64,000 nucleotides of DNA from Paracentrotus lividus. Lineage: Eukaryota; Echinodermata; Echinoidea; Camarodonta; Echinidae. Positions 37,863 to 49,775 of the stretch are shown in pieces (position 1 is the first letter of the stretch; every line of letters starts with the position of its first letter). Location: positions 16,694,861-16,758,860 of the forward strand of contig CALNVZ010003435.1 of assembly GCA_940671915.1 (NCBI GenBank). The letters are read 5' to 3'. A program made the position numbers and the translations under genes. The notes beneath the pieces are model-generated. The model had not been told where the DNA came from. It was given only the letters and a program-made list of their open reading frames with translations, and made no database searches.

Positions 37863-39329
37863 GATTTGACCCCCATCTTCCAAGGAGCGTGCAGTGTGCT
37901 ATAATAATTAATGTTGTGATATCATCGCTCTGCGTTTTCTTAACGATCGAAGAAAATAAGGCCAAGACTTAAATAAAAGGCCGCCATTATCGAATCGAGG
38001 AAAGGTTAACGAGAGCAAGATGGTGATAATGATGAGAGCAGAGAGAGAGAGGTGATGATGTGATGGATGGGTGCAGAAAAGAGGAAGAGAGACTGGGTGG
38101 AGATAAGCAAGATAGAGAGAAACTTACAAAGATATAGAACGAGATATATAAGCTATGTGTCTTATAAATAGTATGAGAACAAGTGAGACGGTTGACATTA
38201 TATAAAGAGAGAAATTAATATCGGTGATTCTTTACATAAATATGGTAGATGCAGAGGAAGTGTTGCAAAAGTATTGCAAAAATGGATTAAAAACAGATTA
38301 AAGAAAATAAATACGAGCGAGACGTAGAAAGAAATGTGAAAAAATATATCAAAGGAGATATTGATAAACAGTGATAGAGAACGGGACAGAAAGAGTGAGT
38401 GAGAGAGAGAGAGAGAGGGAGAGAGAGAGAGGGGGGGGGGGAAAGAAGGAACAGAATGAGCTTTTAGTAAGATAGAGCAACAGAGAGAGGTGTTGAAATA
38501 AATATCTAAAAAGAAGCAGAACAAATAACAATTGGGAGAACATGAGAGAAGTGTGATAAAGAAAAGGAGTTTCCAATTTCCTGTAGAACGCAAGAGGGAC
38601 AAGAAAAAACCAACATAATACGAACGACATATTGTAGACGAGTTGTGAGCTATATATTAAAGTCGTACCTCATTGCTTGGAATTACTTTATTTGATAATG
38701 AAAGTACCAAGAAAGTGTCATAACACCACCATATATACCAAGAGTAACGGAGTCATCCTAATAATCTAACGACATTAGCTTACCTTTACTTCAGGTGTTT
38801 TTAACATCCAAATTTAAAATTTTGTAAGATTAGTTTGGCTCAGCGAATGCATAACGCACACATTTCTCCAAATATCATGAATGATCAGATATCCATGAAT
38901 ATGATGAATGTCTCAAGCTCAGTATAAAATATGAATCTAATAGAATAAGCTTGACATCTGGATAAAATAGAGGGAGAGGAAGAAAAGAGAAAAAAATAAT
39001 TACAGACGAGCAAAAATAGCTGACATGGAATTGTATAAAGCTGTAGTTTGGAAACAAGTTATTATTACATATGATAATATACATGTAGCTTAAAATCTGG
39101 TGTTTTGTCTTGATCTCGATATGGATAATCACGTTTGGGGTCGTCTATCTTGTACAAAGCATACAAAATCGTATGTTTACATTATTATGAATGAGCCGGG
39201 TGCGTGTCAAGTGTCAGAGTGATTTAATAGAATATGACACGCGATCTGCTTTGGTGATCGATGTCAGTCTGGGATAATCAGTGAAGTTTTTTTCTACGAA
39301 TGATCAAATTCTGATAACTGAAAGCTCAA

Positions 39330-39470
39330 CATCGTATCAACAAAACTACCCCCTAAACAATTGCCCCAAAGGCAACTACCCCCAGAAGTATTTGGTTAGG
39401 AGTGTAGAATTAGCGGGTACATTGTTAGGGGGTAGTTGTCCGGGGTAATTATCCATGGGTAGTTGTACTA
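39330..39470. mobile_element. Small foldback with ACTACCCCC repeats (copy B)
   Basis: Counterpart of 29630-29770. Here ACTACCCCCTAAACAATTGC and GGGTAGTTGT at the far end are more complete, which supports a real inverted structure. Confidence 0.5.
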
Positions 39471-40360
39471 GAACCGTTCATTATTAAATTAGCATTGTTA
39501 CGGCGATAAAGTTTGTGTTTCAAAACTATAGTGTTTTCACATGAATAGTAGATAGCGTCTAATGATAGTAAATCAACTGTAAGTTGTAATTTGACCTCTT
39601 TTCCTGTACTTTCGTGAATTTAAGTAATTCTGATTACTTTCCCTTCTTTGTTTGTCTTTTTAAAATTATGGATATTATGATCGTATTGGTAATGATAGTT
39701 ATAATGCTATCTAATAACATCGCGTAGCGACTAATAATGATGGTTAATCGTTTAAAAGTTTTGAATCAAACTCCTTTCCTGTACTTTCGTGAATTTAGTT
39801 AATTCTGATGGGTTTTTTTTTAATTGCGTCTATGAAAAATATTGATAGTAAGATCGTATTGTAGTACTCTTTTCATATCAATCGTAGATAGCTTCTAGTA
39901 AAACTGGTCTATCGATTGCAAGTACACGCTATCTCTCCTCAGCTTCGCTTCGGAGACATATCTATCCAGCTTGCCTGGAAGTCATTGTTTTCTCGTCATT
40001 TTTATCAAACGCTGAGAATTCGCTTACTCTATTCATATCAGCAGTAGATAGCTACTACACGTAATAATTGTACATTGGTTACAATCTCCTTATTTACTGA
40101 ACCTCAGTGAATTCAAAAGTCTGTTTAATGTTTTTCAGTATTCTATATTCTGTATACATCTATGAAAATATTTGTATATATACTAAGATCGTATTGGTGT
40201 TATACTCTATTCATATCAGTGGTAGATAGCCTCTTTTGTGGAACATAATTATTTAGAAGCTTCTCGAGTACAAGGGTGACAAAGAAAACTAAACAATTAT
40301 GATTATTGGGTTTAATTGTACGAATGTGGAAAGTTATAACATTAGCGTGCAAAGGGTTAA

Positions 40361-40533
40361 AGGGGTCCAACAGGTGCTGAATACTGGTTGACGCCATCTA
40401 CGTCTTCACCCATCCGTACACGACACTTGAAACACACGCGGTGCATTAGTCCGAAGTGGGTGGAAATGTGTTTACGAGTAAATGGAAGAAGACGAAAATG
40501 GCGCAAACCAGTATTCAGTACTTGCTGGGCCCT
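40361..40533. mobile_element. TTAA-flanked MITE, 173 bp
   Basis: TTAA occurs immediately outside both ends (40357-40360 and 40534-40537). The termini AGGGGTCCAACAGGTGCTG and CAGCAAGTACTGAATACTGG (reverse strand of the right end, after AGGGCC) are imperfect inverted repeats, both leading into CTGAATACTGG, GCGCCAT or GACGCCAT, and CGTCTTC. A TTAA duplication is typical of piggyBac- or Kolobok-like insertion; which of these applies is unknown. The single complete copy spans the right edge of the 9.65-kb duplication. Confidence 0.75.
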
Positions 40534-41989
40534 TTAAAGGGATACAATCGTTGGTGTTTCCAATGTAGAATGCCGAGCTTCGTGACTTCTAATCCGAAAC
40601 ATCTGATGACTACATTCCTCTGGAAGCTAAAAAACGGGTTTGTGTATGAGAAAGTGTATATCAAGCGAGCAGGGGTCTAATAGCGCTCTCGACGTCGAAG
40701 AATACACTCCTATGTACCTTTAAACATGATGTGTGTTTTATTACCATAAGAAACTGTCTACTGGTGACATTGATATGTCCCCTTAAAGCATATACTAGAC
40801 TTTCATCCTGGAAATCATTGATATGTTGTTATGATACTGTGACAGTCATCCTGTGTCGGCAGAGCTTTATCATTGAGCAGGTGTTTCAATTATTGAACCC
40901 ATGTAGGATGTTGCGTTCTCATTGGACATGAAATTCGATTTTTGAACAGGATTAAAGTGAAAATATGTTCCAATAGCATTTAAGAATACACCTCAAATAG
41001 GTTAGATATTTAAATGTTTGAAGATGCAAATTTTCGTTTTGTAGGAGAATGATACGTGTTCGTTTAACGTCACGAGGTGAATTTGTATACTTTTAAACAT
41101 GTAGGGTTAAGAGATCTACCTTATTGATTTGGAATCCTTCGAGATGCCGCTATAAATTCAGATGATGTGAGTTAAACCTATCATATCGGAGTGTGTTAGA
41201 ATTTTGGAGAGTATGTGTATTTTGATTACTTTATGATGTTTAAAATTTTAGTGGTTGTTTTTGTTGTAAGAATGGCGTTGTAGTATGTTCACATACTGAC
41301 AGGCATAGAAAATTAGCCGACCAGGTTCTGCAGCTTCTTTTTCCAGTTTTTATCCCAGGGTCTCGAAAATCCATGGGCAAGTGAGAATACGGTATGATCA
41401 GGGACTTTATTGGCGTAACAGCCTACAGGGTGCCTTAAAACAAACACTACTATAGTTCCAACATAAACGCTGCTACTAGGTTGTCGACATAGCGTGAGGT
41501 TATTTATACAGTGCAGGACATTCAAGGCCACTCTGATGATGTAAAGTCACTCTAATACTCATCGGCTTTTTGATTGATGCTGTTTTAGTAATGATTACGA
41601 AGGCCGATGCCCTGCATTTCATCTCGACACGGGCATCCTTTTATATTAACCATCCTGTCTGCCGTTGTGTAATGTTTAATTAATTTACACACGACACGGC
41701 GCTTTGAAATGTTGTTGCATATTCAGTCGTGTCATTGGGTAAATGATGAAAGGAAAATTCATTCGTCGTAAATCCCCAAGATAATTTAGAGATTTGTATC
41801 ATGGAAATGATATTTTTCATCACCCCCAAAAGGTCTCTCGTTAGATGACTTAGACAACGTACAGTTGCATTGTCCTCTAATGCTAAAACCAAATATTAAA
41901 AAACAATGAAAAAGAAAAAAAAATATTGATGAGCAGTTATGTTGTTCAAGTTTTGATACAACCAGGAAATTCTGGCAGATGAAAGTAAA
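40534..41989. other. Unique sequence, no gene recognised
   Basis: AT-rich single-copy sequence. The open frames (plus 40731-40931, minus 41313-41531, minus 41680-42022) carry no motif. Nothing further is supported. Confidence 0.5.
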
Positions 41990-42029
41990 ATAAGACCACC
42001 CTCGATGATGTTCTACCTGCAATCACCAG

Positions 42030-42662
42030 ATGTTCAACCTCTCTTTGTCTTCTGGTCTTGTCCCTGAACCGTTTAAGACATCTTTACTTCTTCCTCTCCT
42101 CAAGAAGTCCACACTTGACCCAAATGAACTAAAAAATTACAGGCCTATTGCTAATCTTCCTTTTTTAGGCAAGGTCCTGGAGAGGATTGTGTCATCCCAA
42201 CTCAAAGTTTTTGTAGAGAGAAGCGGTAATTTTCCGGTTTTTCAATCCTCCTATCGAAACCACCACTCTACAGAAACTGCCCTACTTAAACTCTTAAATG
42301 ACCTCCTTTTGACCGTTGATAAAGGTAACGAAGCAGCTTTAGTTCTTTTAGATTATACAGCAGCTTTCGATACTATTGATCACAATCTATTACTTCATCG
42401 TCTTCAACACCATTTCTTCATATCCAGTACTGTTCTTGAATGGATTAGGTCATATCTTCACAGTCGCACCCAGCAAGTCATCATCAATGACTCGGTTTCT
42501 GATTCATTCCCCCTGACCTGCGGGGTCCCGCAAGGTTCCGTCATCGGTCCACTTCTCTTTATTGTTCACACCAGTCCACTGTCAAAAGTTATCGAATCCC
42601 ACCCCGGTGTGCAGCATCTCGTATACGCAGATGACACGCAGATTTACATTAAAACCAAGTGA
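42030..42662 (+). pseudogene. LINE reverse transcriptase, core fragment
   Basis: A 210-codon frame holding the catalytic core of a non-LTR reverse transcriptase, the enzyme that copies LINE RNA at a nicked target. Visible motifs: NYRPIANLPFL at residues 36-46 (family block 1), FQSSYRNHHSTETALL at 71-86, motif A LLDYTAAFDTIDH at 106-118 with catalytic Asp108, GVPQGS at 165-170, and the YADD box at 199-202 with the catalytic Asp pair. The wording of these blocks is that of the CR1/L2 group. The ATG at 42030 is not a true start. The upstream codons for LPAIT lie in another frame, one base off, so the frame was chosen by homology. It ends at a stop just after YADDTQIYI, where an intact enzyme would continue into the thumb. 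Confidence 0.92.
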
Positions 42663-42759
42663 AAAAATTGACGCAGCTCAAAAGATCCACAATTTTCTTA
42701 AAGGCATTTAGATATGGTCTTTTCAAAACAAGCTCTGTCTGAATGAACAAAAGTCAGAG

Positions 42760-43431
42760 ATGATTCATATATTTTCTAAATTCAGGGAAACCAATTCATT
42801 TCCGGATTTAGTGACTGAAAATATTTCTATGAAGAGTAGTAAATGGGTACGTGATCTTGGTTTGACGATTGACAAAAATCTCACCCTACAGCAGCACATT
42901 AAGCAAATCTGTAAGTCTGCATCTTTTGGATTGTACAAAATTGGAAAGATTAGGGAATTGCTTGACCGACCCACAACTGCAAAATTAACTCATGCATTTA
43001 TTTCCTGTCACTTAGATTATTGTAATTCTGTATTTTCTAACCTTCCTCGTACACACTTACTTCCACTTCAACGAATACAGAATTCTGCTGCGAGACTTGT
43101 CTCCCTCTCTCGGAAATCTGAGCCAATTACTCCAATCTTCCGTTATCTCCACTGGCTTCCAATACATCACCGAATATCTTTTAAAGTTCTCCTACTTACA
43201 TACAAAATTTTGAATGGACTAGCCGAAAAATATCTGATTTCTTTACGTTTCAGTATCTCTTCTGGACCCCTTCGTTCATTGTCTACTAGGCAGTTAACTC
43301 CTGGACCTCGTACGTCCACAAAATATGGTGATCGTGCATTCTCAGTAATTGCCCCTTCTCTTTGGAATTCCCTACCCACCTACTTACATCAGGCCACTTT
43401 AATCAATCAGTTCAATTCAAGACCCTCCTAA
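42760..43431 (+). pseudogene. LINE reverse transcriptase, C-terminal fragment
   Basis: 223 codons in a different frame from the core fragment and about 100 bases downstream. The intervening bases still read like family sequence (NKLCLNEQKSE), so the break is a frameshift and not an insertion. Recognisable conserved blocks are LGLTIDKNLTLQQHI, SHLDYCNSV-like CHLDYCNSVFSNLP, RIQNSAARLV, HWLPIHHRISFKVLLLTYKIL and YGDRAFSVIAPSLWNSLP. These form the C-terminal region typical of CR1/L2-type ORF2 proteins. The usual last residues (FKTLLKTYLF) are present in the next frame at about 43415-43450, so another one-base shift precedes the true stop near 43458. Confidence 0.92.
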
Positions 43432-43621
43432 AGACTTACCTATTTAGTAGACCTTAGTTTTTTCTGGAATGACCAAGTTGTGGGTCGGTCATTGGAGGTG
43501 CACACCAACTTTGATTTTCAGCAATTTTTGTATGTATTCATTTAGTACTTGAATTTGTTGATTGATATTAGATTTGTGTAATTTTTGTATTTGTACTCAT
43601 ATAATTTATAATTCCGTTAAT

Positions 43622-43648
43622 GCGCTTAGAAACACCTGTATTAAGCGC
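43622..43648 (+). other. 3' UTR hairpin of the LINE
   Basis: GCGCTTA...TAAGCGC, seven paired bases around a ~13-base loop, lies just before the (ATT)n tail. In LINE groups with short structured tails, the element's own RT recognises such hairpins. That this one works the same way is inferred. Confidence 0.6.
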
Positions 43649-45136
43649 AATATAAATGTAACATATTATTATTATTATTATTATGTGTAAAAGGCATCAA
43701 ACAACATTCTATATTATCTCGTACTTCCGGTATTTGCATTCAGTTTTGTAACATTATACAACATTGGTCCATATCACATTTCCATATATTTGATTGTCTA
43801 GTTGTCTACATGCAATTATCATTAATTCTATTAAGTCCATTAACGTTAAACACTATCAATTTAGAAGCATCTTTATGTCATGTATGTTCAGGGAAGCGTC
43901 ACAAATATACATTTGGATCGTTTGTACGATTGTCTCGTCGTCCATGTCAATGTAGAAGCCCACCCTCATCAAGTCTGATCAGTTCAATATTATCTTAAAA
44001 GGGAATTATCCCTTCAGAGAAATTTGGCTTCAGTGAATAGAGACACACCATTGAAACATATTGGTAGAAGTTTTAGAAAAAAAATCAGGCAAGGAAGAAG
44101 AAAGATATGAATTGTTATAAGTTGAGATATAGCAATCCTCCAATTGGCAACGCGAAAGTCCTCTCTTTTTCCACTTCTAAAGGTAGAATAGAGAATCTTT
44201 TTATGGGATGACGTGTAAATATGTGAAACACATAATATATCATGAACAAAATATCTGTTCAACCACTAAAATGGGAATAAAGTGACACTTTAAATAGTTC
44301 TGGTGCACATCATATGGGGAGTTCTCCCTGTATGACATCACACACGGTGACTGCGTTGCCACTGGGAGATTTCCTATATCATTAGAGCTCTAAACTTTCA
44401 AATGCGTATAACATCATTAGCTCTCTACGTGAGTGTACTTATCTGAAAACCATCATGAAATCTCTTCACTTTCAAGATCATATTTATGTTTGAAGAAATA
44501 TGTCAAGTTTACAAGGGGCAATTGGTAAGATTGTGTAGTTATTACGTGAACGTATTTAGAAGGCCATTTACAAGCCTATTATGTTGAATGCTGTCGATGT
44601 TAACGTATTGATCTTAAGGTTATTCTTAAAACCTCTCATTTTAAAAACCCTCATTTTAAAATTCATTCATAGCCTCTATCTAAAGAAATGTCAAGTGCAA
44701 TAGGCGTTCCTATGAAACAAAAATATCTCGTCTCATAATGGTGCGTAACGTCTAAAGAAATCCTTCATGTTTTGACATTTTGGAGCAAAAATTGATCACG
44801 GTATACAAATTCGCGAAAGACGAAATGGCGATATAATATTCACCTTGATCCACTTTTCATAATAAAGCTTTTTATCACGATAACTGGGGTGTGTGATTAT
44901 CAGAATAATTCCCCTTAAATTGTGCATACGTAAGTTCGGAATGACTTAATAGTCCATTCATCATGTTCATATATTTTATTTAGTTACCTTGATCGATATT
45001 TGAAAATAATATATAAACATGACCCTGGTTAAACCACGTGAAGTCGAGCTTGTTCATGTATGGTATAAGACAGTTATAGCATAATCCATATTCTAATAAC
45101 TTTGGGTATTTAATAATGTAGCCTCTATTTTATCAT

Positions 45137-45200
45137 CATTAAAAATAATAATAATAATAATAATAATTGTTATTTATTAAGCGCTATTACCAACATAAAA
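45137..45200 (-). mobile_element. Solo LINE- or SINE-like 3' tail
   Basis: Read on the minus strand: AGCGCTTAATAAATAAC followed by an (ATT)n tail, closely resembling the GCGCTTA / (ATT)n end of the LINE at 43684. Only the extreme 3' end is evident. Upstream of it I could not recognise coding sequence. Confidence 0.45.
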
Positions 45201-46213
45201 GTTTTTGATCATTAATTCATTCTGTGTTGGATGTATACTATTTTAGATCAAATTCAGTCTTATAATCTAATAGTACTAATTATGATTTTGATCATTTGTA
45301 TGTACATCTTAAACCTTTGAAATCATGCACAATACTTGTGACTAATGATGTCCGATAAGACGAATTGCACAAATCATTAGTTTTCATCATTTAGTCTGTT
45401 GTAAAGCAGTTTTATAACTGAACCGGACTACCCACCACAGTGTTGTTTTTTTAATCATTTGTATTAAATAAAACATGAATAAATAAATAAATAAATAGTT
45501 TATATCACGAAATTTCCCCCAAAATCAGGATTTCATTATCTGTTATGTTAAACTTTCCCTTTAGGAGGTTGCAGGTCACTCTTGCCTCTCCTCTCCCAAC
45601 CCTTCTTCTCCAATATGACTTTGATATCAGGACCCCATCGTACACCTCAGAATTTCTCGCCATCCTACAAGAACATCGAGTCTTGGAATCATAATAATGA
45701 ATTCTCCGCGATGAGGCGAGGCCAAAAAAAAAAAAAAAAAAAAAAAATCAGATAATTCCATCGCAAGAAATATGAACGGGATGCAAACAGTGGAACAGCC
45801 TCGTCCTAAATATGACAGTGTTTGTTCACTTGCCCCCCCATGATCACAACAGGGGATGGAGGAAAGATTTGAAAAGTAAATGAAATCGGATCTCGTGTCG
45901 ACCAAGTATAGCAAGCCCTTCTCTCTCTTTTCCTCCACCTTCCTCAATCTCCTTCAATATGGTGGAGTTGGGAGGAAATAGCGGAGGGTCAATATTTGGA
46001 AATATCTGGTACGGAAAGGAGGAAAAACATGTTTAAACCGATATAGAACAAGACTTTCTTGTGTAATAGGGCTTAAGGAACAAAAAGTGCACGCCACCAT
46101 CCCCACCATCTTATATTTTGGTTCATCTGATTATATTTTTATCACCGAGATGTGCTTGGCTTTGGAAAGTTTTCCGGCAAAGGACTGTTTAGTGAAGCGT
46201 GTGATATTAATTT

Positions 46214-46216
<3 letters not shown>

Positions 46217-46252
<36 letters not shown>

Positions 46253-46292
46253 TGTTGTGCGAGTATGTGTGTGTGTGTGTGTGAGGGTGTGT
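46217..46292. repeat. (TG)n microsatellite
   Basis: Two TG runs separated by TTTGTGTTGTGCGAGTA, in otherwise unique sequence. Confidence 0.95.
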
Positions 46293-48840
46293 TTTTTAAA
46301 CTTAATTCCTGATCATTTAATGAAATTAAAAGGATAAACATAAATAAGTGTTTAAAAAATAGTCAAACATGTTATGATTTTTTTTTAATTGGGGAAGGGG
46401 GAAAGGAGGTCTGTGCAAGATTAAAATATAAAATTTTGACTCTCAATATTATTTTAAGAAATTGATTTACAATTCGAACAAAATTAGTTTAAACAAGATT
46501 TATCAAATAATAAAAATATTGACTAAACCGTGAAGTGATTGGGAATGTTTCAAAATAATGATATATAGGCCCTATCTAGTTTGGCTTTAAAAACCCGCTT
46601 GTTCATGTTTTATTAATGAGAATGAATACAATGATATTCATTACCATTCATAAAAAATGAACAAAGTTGGAACAAATATTCAAAGACATAATAGACTAAT
46701 AGAAATTGAGTAATTTGGGTAGAAACAATCTCTAAATTAAATCAGAGACACTATTCTTCTTTTTATTTTCACGCAACCTTAAAATGTAAACTTGTTTTTA
46801 TATTGATTTCTCCATTTTTTGGCCCACGTAATAATCGGTAATTCGATCAAAGGCATCCACATTCACTGGAGCACGATTTCCATCACCAGAATGTTATGAA
46901 TATTTATCTCCTCAAATAAAAAGATAATGCTAACAAATCATCGACAAGTCCCCAAATGAAAACTATATATGCAGACGAAGTGTGCTGATAAACATCATGT
47001 GTCGGCGCCTTTGATGGGGACTAAGTCAGACATCTATCGGGGAACCCCCTCGAGGGGCTTGCTCCAACTCATGTAGCGATCATCCGAGAAATATCAATTA
47101 TCATTAAGTGCGAAATCATGTTGTCCAGCGAATCATTTTTGCTGGAGAAATTTTGAGACTCGGAAAATGTCGAAAAATCATTGTGAGCGGGGTTAGGTAG
47201 ACACAAACGCAAATGAGATAATATAATCATTAACAAAAATACACAGAAACACAGGATTTATTCTTAATTTTAAGACAAGTATTGGAGGGTGGCCACCCCA
47301 AAATCTCCCCCATGCACTCGCATAGGCGTGTAAACCCCTCTAGTGGCTCTCCTAGACTCAAAATTCATATTTTAAATGAGCTAAGATTACATTTAAGTTA
47401 AATTTGCTTGCTTTAATCAGATCAAATGTGCTATTAAAGTAGTGATATTGAATTTCTTGTACTGACAAACGTGGAATTCTTAGATTCCGATTTTCTAATT
47501 AAAGTAGGAATAAGAGACGAAACACGAAAAGGTTTCAAACAATTTTGTTGGTAGTACATGGAACATTAAAGGGATGCGGTAACATTGAATGATATTCAAA
47601 TCCATTTTATTCGATTTAGCGTATTTTGCCAACATAATTATAAACACTTAGGTCAGTCTAGTATCTCTTCAAAATTGCACGCTAATTGCTTGCTTTACCT
47701 TGGAGAAATCAATTATTTCATACTCAAATTTTATAAACCAACACCGGATGGTTTATAAAACCATGTGCTTTTGCACATAGCACAAACTACACCTATTTCC
47801 TGTTGTATAGTACCCGTCATTAGCGGCCTGATGAGCTGGCAGCAGAGGGTACTGGTGTTCGGCTGTATGCTTGACATTGTTTGTTACACTGTTTTAAGGT
47901 AGTAAATGACTTCCATTTGATCTGAAACTTTTAGTAGTTTGTTTTTACTGTTGGAACAATATAATTTTATTAATCTTGATCTGATTGCTCTTGTTTTTGA
48001 AAGTTACCAAATCCCTTTAACTCAGTTCGCCCCAAGGTTCACCACTCCACTTCATCTATAAAGATTTCAGAGTGTCAATTTATAAATGCACAAATAAACA
48101 TATTTGAGGCACTTCAGCCTTTTGCGATCAAATGCATTCAATTTCCTTTTCCGGAAATGTAAAATGAGAATTCAAATATCATGGTTATAGGGCAGCACAA
48201 AATTTAATGGAAAAGACCTCTTGTACTAATTTTCACTGAATGATCACGCCTGGCAGAAGTTTCCTGCATAACCAAATATGACGGAGTACCTCTATCACTT
48301 TTGATAATTGCCTAGGCTTGGAGTTACATGTTTATATACATTGCATTTATTGCGAGTGTATCATATTTATCGCACTAATACGTTTAGCATGAAGCTACAT
48401 TATCACGTCGGGATTCGTTGAAATCAAAAGAATTACATGGCTTTTCCTGGACACGATAATTTTTCTATTTTACAAATTTATCTTAATTTGTATTGACTTA
48501 AGCTAAATTATTTTCCTTTGTTGTGTTATGGTTGTTTGTGTATACTGAATTAGTACTTGAATAATTTTGTGATTATTGATTACTGGGTATTCACAATTGT
48601 GCCACAAAGTAAATTAAACCTTGAATAACGATTGGTAACAAACCAGATTTAAGGCTTGCATTTAAAAGATGACGATTACACGGTTCGTCCTTGATCCATG
48701 AAAATCATTATTAGCAGAAGTCGAGCTTTAAAAGTGTTTTAAGTTTGGGGAATTCCCCTCGATATTTCCCAATTTGATCTAAAGACATAAGTTAAATTCA
48801 ACGAATGTTTCAACGAAAATGTGTGATGAAAGCTAAAAAT

Positions 48841-49345
48841 TAAAAGGAGAAAGAGAGAAAGAGAGAGAGACAGAAAGAGAGAGATAAAGAGAGAGAGAGA
48901 GAGAGAGCGAGTGAGAGGATGAGAGACAGAGGATGGAGAGTAAAAATATTTTTAAAATGGGAAGGAAATTAGCCTGTGTATACAAAGGACACATGGAAAA
49001 AAATTGATGTGCACAAAAAAGGGGAAGGGTTACTCATTTCTGGAGTAAATAAAATGTAGGAGTGAGCTATGAGTATTAGTTTGATGAGGGAGAAAAAGAG
49101 AATGTGAGAGAGAGAGAGAGAGAGAGGGAGAAAGGGAGAGTGAGGGAGAGGGGAAAGGGAGAGAGATAAGGAGACAGAAAGGGGGGGGGGTTGAGAAATA
49201 AGATGAAACTTGGGAGGGGTAAGAGATTGGGGCATAAATAGATGGAGCAATGTAAATAAGGGGAAAGATATAAAGAGGTGATGAATACGAGAGGGAGAGA
49301 GAGAGAGTGGGGGAGAGAAAAGGGGGAGAGAGGGAGGAGAGGAGA
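48841..49345. repeat. (GA)n-rich tracts (copy C)
   Basis: Purine-rich blocks at about 48846-48930 and 49095-49345, with a G run at about 49180-49190. The long Ser/Leu/Pro-rich frames on the minus strand are translations of these. Copy D counterparts are at about 56318-56400 and 56575-56830. Confidence 0.9.
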
Positions 49346-49668
49346 GAATGAGATTGCAAAAATACACGTGGATCTTCTCTACAAAAGTCCCATTCCATCA
49401 CATGTCTACACGCTTGAGTGGAATTAATTTGATTAATTACGCAGGCTTATCTCCCATGGGGGGAACGTATTGCCGAATAACATTTGATGAATTTTCATCT
49501 CGAGAAATATTCTCTCCGGTCTAGGAGCTGGGATGTGGTCCAATTAATAACGCTGCTTAATCTCGCTGAAATATGCCAACCAGAGGAAATGCCAAGAAGT
49601 GCTCAAGATAACCATGTTAGCGATTGGATGGATTGGGGTCTGAATCCCACACCCCCCCCCCCAAAAAA

Positions 49669-49775
49669 AAAATATAATAATAATAATAAATAAATAAATA
49701 AATAAAATAAAAAATAAAACAATAAATAATAAATAAATATTAAATAATAATAATAAATAAATAAATAAATAAAAA
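49669..49775. repeat. (AATA)n / (AAT)n tract (copy C)
   Basis: A/T-only repeat following CACACCCCCCCCCCCAAAAA. The copy D counterpart is at about 57155-57258, where the C run is read as CCGCCCCGCAC. Confidence 0.9.

Larger units (their letters stand above)
41990..43684 (+). mobile_element. CR1/L2-like LINE, 5'-truncated
   Basis: The element starts within the reverse transcriptase region (in-family text CCTCGATGATGTTCTACCTG at about 41999) and has no endonuclease or ORF1. It continues through the RT core and the C-terminal region to a short 3' UTR, and ends in an (ATT)n tail at about 43666-43684. A 5' truncation and a simple-repeat tail are usual for this LINE group, whose copies are made by target-primed reverse transcription. 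The reading frame is broken at least three times: one base missing just before 42030, a shift between 42662 and 42760, and a shift near 43410. It is therefore a dead copy, or a noisy read of one. Confidence 0.9.
43685..47510. other. Unique sequence, no gene recognised
   Basis: AT-rich sequence with an (A)n run at about 45725-45747, (AATA)n at 45480-45497 and scattered short frames without motifs (for example minus 45627-45947). A minus-strand LINE-like tail and a (TG)n tract are listed separately. No exon-intron pattern was recognised. Confidence 0.5.
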
